Assembly (NCBI GenBank): GCA_016703005.1
Contig: JADJCX010000001.1
Coordinates: 1-64,000, forward strand
DNA: 64,000 nucleotides
Reading direction: 5' to 3'
DNA from: Flavobacteriales bacterium
GTDB taxonomy: Bacteria > Bacteroidota > Bacteroidia > Flavobacteriales_F > PHOS-HE28
The notes beneath the pieces were generated by a model. That model saw only the letters and a program-made list of their open reading frames with translations. It was not told where the DNA came from and searched no databases. Shown piece by piece: positions 60,080-64,000 of this stretch. Position numbers and translations under genes: made by a program. Each line of letters begins with the position of its first letter. Position 1 is the first letter of the stretch.

Positions 60080-61150
60080 TTAGGCGATCGTCACCTTCTT
60101 GTCCAGGTACACATCCTGAATGGCGTTCAACAAGGCAACACCCTCGTTCATGGGGCGCTGGAAGGCTTTGCGGCCACTGATGAGCCCTTGGCCACCGGCG
60201 CGCTTGTTGATCACCGCTGTCTTCACGGCCTCGGCCATATCGCTGGCGCCACTGCTGGCGCCGCCGCTGTTGATCAAGCCGATGCGGCCCATGTAGCAGT
60301 TTGCAACTTGGTAGCGGCAGAGGTCGATCGGATGATCGGTGGTGAGATCGGTGTAGACCTTCTTGTGCGTCTTGCCATAGCCCTTCAATGCGTTGTAGCC
60401 GCCGTTGGTCTCCGGCAACTTCTGCTTGATGATGTCGGCTTGGATCGTAACGCCCAAGTGGTTGGCTTGGCCCGTGAGGTCAGCGGCGGTGTGGTAGTCC
60501 TTGCCATCCACCTTAAAGCCGGGGCTGCGCAGGTAGCACCACAGGATGGTGGCCATGCCCAACTCATGCGCCTGTTGGAACGCGTTGGCGATCTCGGTGA
60601 TCTGCCGGGTGCTCTGCTCGCTACCGAAATAGATGGTGGCACCCACGGCCGCTGCGCCCATCTCCCACGCGCTCTTCACCGTGCCGAAGAGCACTTGGTC
60701 GAACTGATTGGGATTGGTCATCAGTTCGTTGTGGTTGATCTTCACAATGAACGGGATACGGTGTGCGTATTTGCGCGCCACGCTCCCCAGCACACCGTAC
60801 GTGCTCGCCACCGCGTTGCAACCGCCCTCCACGGCCAGCTGCACGATCTTCTCGCTATCGAAGTAAATGGGGTTGGGGGCGAAGCTGGCGCCAGCGCTGT
60901 GCTCGATGCCCTGGTCCACGGGCAGAATGCTCATGTACCCCGAATTGGCCAATCGGCCGTTGCCGTAAAGCGATTGCAGGTTCCTCAGCACTGGTGCGCT
61001 GCGGTTGCTCTGGATGAACATGCGGTCCACGAAATCGGGTCCGGGCAGGTTCAGGTCATTCTTGGCGATGGTCTTGCACGTGTGGTTCAGCAGCGCCTCG
61101 GCATCCGCTCCCAGCAACTCCTCCAGCTTGCCTGTCTTCAGGGTCTCCAT
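60080..61150 (-). CDS. fbaB: Class I fructose-bisphosphate aldolase (DhnA-type)
   Basis: 356 residues. Cleaves fructose 1,6-bisphosphate by a Schiff-base mechanism, in glycolysis and gluconeogenesis. It belongs to the DhnA/FbaB type rather than the eukaryotic class I type: [61 protein letters not shown] and [22 protein letters not shown]. The substrate-phosphate loop is SGGASSGA. A perfect TAAGTTTG -7 element lies 24 bases upstream of the start. Confidence 0.95.
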   Translation of the reverse strand: METLKTGKLEELLGADAEALLNHTCKTIAKNDLNLPGPDFVDRMFIQSNRSAPVLRNLQSLYGNGRLANSGYMSILPVDQGIEHSAGASFAPNPIYFDSEKIVQLAVEGGCNAVASTYGVLGSVARKYAHRIPFIVKINHNELMTNPNQFDQVLFGTVKSAWEMGAAAVGATIYFGSEQSTRQITEIANAFQQAHELGMATILWCYLRSPGFKVDGKDYHTAADLTGQANHLGVTIQADIIKQKLPETNGGYNALKGYGKTHKKVYTDLTTDHPIDLCRYQVANCYMGRIGLINSGGASSGASDMAEAVKTAVINKRAGGQGLISGRKAFQRPMNEGVALLNAIQDVYLDKKVTIA

Positions 61151-61173
61151 GGTGTGATCTTAGAAATGCGGCG

Positions 61174-61181
61174 CAAACTTA
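61174..61181 (-). promoter_or_regulatory. Bacteroidota -7 promoter element of the aldolase gene
   Basis: The minus strand reads TAAGTTTG, a full match to the known TAnnTTTG -7 consensus, 24 bases upstream of the fbaB start. No clear TTTG at -33. Confidence 0.45.
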
Positions 61182-61298
61182 ATCCGGAGGGCAGGAGAAG
61201 GGAAGAGCGGAAAGGAATGTGGAGATGAGAGAGATGTGATAATGAGGCTCTATGGACGGCCGTTCTCATCTTCACATCCTGCACATTCGCTCATCACG

Positions 61299-63794
61299 CT
61301 AGAAAGGATACCCGATCCCCAAGTTGAAGTTCACCTTGGGCTTGTAGGAGTACGATCCCCCGCCCGGCTCTGAGTTGCGCCATGCCTCGTATTCATCCTT
61401 GGGCTCGTACAGCCATCGCTCGCCGCGCGGCAAGCTGGGGTCTTTGGTCTGGAGGCCGAAGTCGAAGCGTATGATGAAGAAGTCGAAGTTGAAGCGCGCG
61501 CCCAACCCGGTGCCAACGGCTAACTCGCTCAACCACTCATTCGATAGACCCGAGCCCGGTTTGCGCGGGTCTTCCTCCAGCAGCCAGATATTGCCGACAT
61601 CGGCGAACAGTGCACCTTCCAAAAAGCCGATGAGCTTGAACCGGTATTCGGCATTCGCCTCGATCCGCACTTCACCTACGCGGTCGAATGCATCGAGCGG
61701 TTGGCGGTACGAACCCGGCCCCACCGAGCGCGCGCGCCAAGCGCGAAGCCCGTTGGCACCGCCCACGAAGAAGCTGGTTTCGAACGGCAACACATTCAAA
61801 TTCCCGAACGGAACACCGATGCCCCCCGCTACGCGGAACGCCATGCTGCCCTTGTCGTGTATAGTGTAGTAGTAGCGGAAGTCGTTCTCGAACTTGGCGA
61901 ATTCGGCATACCGCACATTGAACAACGTGTAGAACGATTGGCCGAGTGTATCGCTGGTCATGGGCGCGTCCGCAAGTTCTTGGATCATGCGCACCCCCCA
62001 TCCGGCCAGTTCCACATTGGTCCTATCGAAGAACACATTGCGCGGGTTGCCGGTGCCTTGGGTATTCCACGTTCTGCTGATCCGCGGCAGCGTGAACACC
62101 AAGTGGTCGGTGTAGCTGTTCGTGAGCACAGGGTCGTTGGCTTCCTCCAAATAGTCCTCGAAGGCCTGCGAGCGCACGGGGATGGTGATGCCATTGAGTT
62201 CCGTGTATACGCCGAACAGTACGCGCGGCTTCGGATACCACTCCTGGCCCAACGACAGCTTGGCCAAGGCCCGTGTATAGTCAGGACGCCGTTGGAAATT
62301 GTACAACGCCGTGAACGTTGTGCGAGCGTTGGAACTGGGGCCGTAGGCTGCTGCGAACAGGATCGGTCGGGGAAGTTTGTAGTTCAACTCCGGTCCCAGT
62401 TCAACGGTGTTGAACAGCACACCGGTGCCGACCGAATTGCCGGAAGCGTCGCTGTTGGCCTCTTGGCCCGACACGCTTTGTTGAGCCTCCAAGCCAAGCG
62501 TGAACGAAGTCGTGAGCTGCCCCAGCGATCGCGCCACATTGCGGTGCTTGTATCCCAAGCTGATGCTCGTGCCGAGGAACCCACCGCGGTTGGTACCGGC
62601 CCCTTCGATCGAGAAGCTCTGTGATCGGGTGGGCAGGAGCGTGATCAACGCATCCACCTGGTCCGGTCCCACCGTGCCGGTCGTATCGTACTTGATGTCA
62701 ACACGGTCGAACACACGTAGGCTGGTGAGCCGTCTATATGTGTTGTCCTCGTTGCTCTGCTTGAACCGATCGGATGGCCGCAGGAACAAGTGACGTGCAA
62801 GGGCTTTGGGCCGTATGTAGGGTTTTTTGCCACGGTACAGGATCGAATAGTCTTCGTAACGGAGCGTGTCAGGTGCCACCATGCCCTGCCTGTACCGACC
62901 AGAGAGGTCCACAGTGACATCATCCAACCAATGCACGGTTCCCTCGCGCGTACCAATCAGCGCGTGACTGTTCTTCATCATCGGCAACTCGGCGCGCAAT
63001 ACCAGATCGGCCTGCAGCAGGCCCACGGCGGTATCCGCATCGAAGTGCAACATGTCGCGGGTGAAGTAGAGATAGCCCAGTTCATTGAGCAGCCCAGTGA
63101 TGCGTTTGCGTTCCAAGTCCAGCACGTCGGCATCCATGCGCATGCCGGTTTTGATCAAGCTCTTGCTGCGCTCTTCGGCGATATACGAGCGGATGCGGGC
63201 ATCATCTACCACCACGTCGTACTCGCAAACGGTGTACGGCGCACCGGGGACCACCGTATACTTCACTTTGGCTTTGCGGTGCCTGAAAGGCTTTCCGTTG
63301 GAACGGTGCAGCAATGTGGTATCGGTCACCACCGCATGGAAGTATCCTTCCTTGCGCATGTACAGGCGCATTTGCGCGACGCTGCGCGCTGTCAGGTTGG
63401 TGTCGAGGATCACCGGCGGTTCACCCACCGTTTCGCGCAACCATTCGCGCCATGTCTTGTGGTAAGGTCTGGCTGCCTTACCCTCGGCCTTGCGCCGCGC
63501 ATTGGTGGTGTCGAGACGGGCTGTCTTCTCGGCGATACCGCGTTTCATTTTCACGGTATCCACCAAGTTGTAGACGCCCAAATGGAAACGCATGCCGAGG
63601 ATGCGCTTGTTCGGTTTCTGCTTGATGATGTTCTCCAACTCGTCCTTGTCGACATCGCCGTTCACATCCACGTTGTTACTGGTGAGCAGATGCCTGTCCA
63701 TGGGCACGCGCTTGGCGGGATCACAGGCACAGAAGCTGAAGACGAGAAAAACGAGGAAACCCCAACGCGCTGGAACGCAGCATAACGCGCGCAT
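61299..63794 (-). CDS. tamL: TamA-like outer-membrane lipoprotein of the BamA/Omp85 superfamily (TamL)
   Basis: 831 residues from MRALCCVPARWGFLVFLVF. The signal ends FSFCAC with a lipidation Cys (about residue 24), which fits the lipoprotein TamA variant (TamL) of Bacteroidota; VPMDRHLLTSNNVDVNG follows as in that family. POTRA-type domains (about 60-400) lead into a 16-strand-type barrel with SFSIEGAGTNRGGFLGTSISLGY, FVGGANGLRAWRARSVGPGSY (lid-loop-type motif) and NAEYRFKLIGFLEGALFADVGNIW. It ends in NFNLGIGYPF with the terminal Phe. It takes part in outer-membrane protein or lipid assembly. No TamB gene is visible in the window. Confidence 0.92.
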   Translation of the reverse strand: MRALCCVPARWGFLVFLVFSFCACDPAKRVPMDRHLLTSNNVDVNGDVDKDELENIIKQKPNKRILGMRFHLGVYNLVDTVKMKRGIAEKTARLDTTNARRKAEGKAARPYHKTWREWLRETVGEPPVILDTNLTARSVAQMRLYMRKEGYFHAVVTDTTLLHRSNGKPFRHRKAKVKYTVVPGAPYTVCEYDVVVDDARIRSYIAEERSKSLIKTGMRMDADVLDLERKRITGLLNELGYLYFTRDMLHFDADTAVGLLQADLVLRAELPMMKNSHALIGTREGTVHWLDDVTVDLSGRYRQGMVAPDTLRYEDYSILYRGKKPYIRPKALARHLFLRPSDRFKQSNEDNTYRRLTSLRVFDRVDIKYDTTGTVGPDQVDALITLLPTRSQSFSIEGAGTNRGGFLGTSISLGYKHRNVARSLGQLTTSFTLGLEAQQSVSGQEANSDASGNSVGTGVLFNTVELGPELNYKLPRPILFAAAYGPSSNARTTFTALYNFQRRPDYTRALAKLSLGQEWYPKPRVLFGVYTELNGITIPVRSQAFEDYLEEANDPVLTNSYTDHLVFTLPRISRTWNTQGTGNPRNVFFDRTNVELAGWGVRMIQELADAPMTSDTLGQSFYTLFNVRYAEFAKFENDFRYYYTIHDKGSMAFRVAGGIGVPFGNLNVLPFETSFFVGGANGLRAWRARSVGPGSYRQPLDAFDRVGEVRIEANAEYRFKLIGFLEGALFADVGNIWLLEEDPRKPGSGLSNEWLSELAVGTGLGARFNFDFFIIRFDFGLQTKDPSLPRGERWLYEPKDEYEAWRNSEPGGGSYSYKPKVNFNLGIGYPF

Positions 63795-63842
63795 GGTGCA
63801 GGCTACATTCGGGCCGCCTGCCCGGCTGTATCGGGACACGGC

Positions 63843-63850
63843 CAAATATA
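63843..63850 (-). promoter_or_regulatory. Bacteroidota -7 promoter element of tamL
   Basis: The minus strand reads TATATTTG, a full match to TAnnTTTG, 49 bases upstream of the tamL start, which leaves a leader of about 40 bases. A -33 TTTG is not evident. Confidence 0.45.
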
Positions 63851-63860
63851 TCCCGCCCCC

Positions 63861-64000
63861 TTGAGCACACTGGCCGAGTTGAAGCAAGTGCGTGCGTTGC
63901 ACGGAAAGAAAGAGCGCGAGGCGACGGGGTTGTTCCTGGTGCAGGGCCATAAGATGGTGGCCGAGTTGTTGGCCTCTCCTTTCAAGCCGAAGGCCGTTTT
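63861..64000 (+). CDS. SpoU-family rRNA/tRNA 2'-O-methyltransferase, N-terminal fragment
   Basis: The window ends 46 codons into this gene. The visible N-terminus, STLAELKQVRALHGKKERE followed by TGLFLVQGHKMVAELLAS, matches the substrate-binding N-terminal domain of TrmH/RlmB-like enzymes (usual pattern ...KxRxxxGLFLVEGxKxVxEAL). No ATG or GTG is available in frame near the start, so the TTG at 63861 is the best candidate. The gene is divergent from tamL with a 66-base gap. Exact target nucleotide unknown. Confidence 0.8.
   Translation, partial: MSTLAELKQVRALHGKKEREATGLFLVQGHKMVAELLASPFKPKAV

Overview
The window comes from a high-GC member of the Bacteroidota, most likely a flavobacterial-type genome. 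The grounds are five large secreted proteins with type IX secretion (T9SS) C-terminal sorting domains, a short RpoD of the MRQLKI type, a lipoprotein TamA (TamL), a TonB receptor with an N-terminal carboxypeptidase-regulatory-like domain, and TAnnTTTG-type -7 promoter elements. No tRNA, rRNA, insertion sequence or CRISPR array was seen.

Region 1 (1-11041, minus strand) is a compact natural-product operon. It encodes a 2159-residue hybrid with domains A-PCP-KS-AT-ACP-aminotransferase, an NRPS module C-A-PCP-thioesterase coupled to it by a TGATG overlap, and a 4'-phosphopantetheinyl transferase one base further on. The predicted logic is: load one acid, extend with malonyl-CoA, convert the beta-keto group to a beta-amine, condense with a valine-like residue, release. 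Region 2 (11390-24941, plus strand) holds two paralogous giant surface proteins. Each has a gingipain-like N-terminal domain that appears to lack its catalytic pair, very long Cys/Asp-rich repeat arrays (39, 49 and 73 residues) and a T9SS type A tail. Region 3 (24992-30575, minus) has a CHU_C (type B) repeat protein with a PKD domain, a beta-propeller T9SS protein and a small secreted protein.

Region 4 (30634-37293, minus) is a six-gene overlapping operon: GT4 glycosyltransferase, flippase, zinc-ribbon methyltransferase, GT-C-like membrane protein, B12-binding radical SAM enzyme and a second methyltransferase. Region 5 (37331-40728, plus) is a TonB receptor locus for a probable metal or cofactor, with a His/Cys-rich small protein and a companion lipoprotein, followed by an L,D-transpeptidase (40960-41385). 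Region 6 (41395-44040, minus) is purK-purE-PPC/DUF296-GNAT. Next come an AMP-ligase-PCP-thioesterase protein whose thioesterase closely resembles that of region 1, an outer-membrane barrel protein and an M43 metalloprotease. Region 7 (49713-54351, minus) is a second radical-SAM operon: nucleotidyltransferase, rSAM, methyltransferase, rSAM, joined by 4-base overlaps. Region 8 (54471-64000) is housekeeping: rpe, rpoD, pnp, rpsO, accD, class I aldolase, tamL, and divergently the start of a SpoU-family rRNA methyltransferase.

A practical warning: at least eight genes are broken by single-base indels, several of them at homopolymers, and 39.5-40.95 kb carries many. This looks like residual consensus error rather than biology in most cases, so those genes are annotated at full span with the breakpoints given. 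A second window-wide pattern is a hairpin placed immediately upstream of start codons. Three unlinked genes share one version of it (CCCGA-N4-TCGGG followed by GATGAAAC and the ATG).
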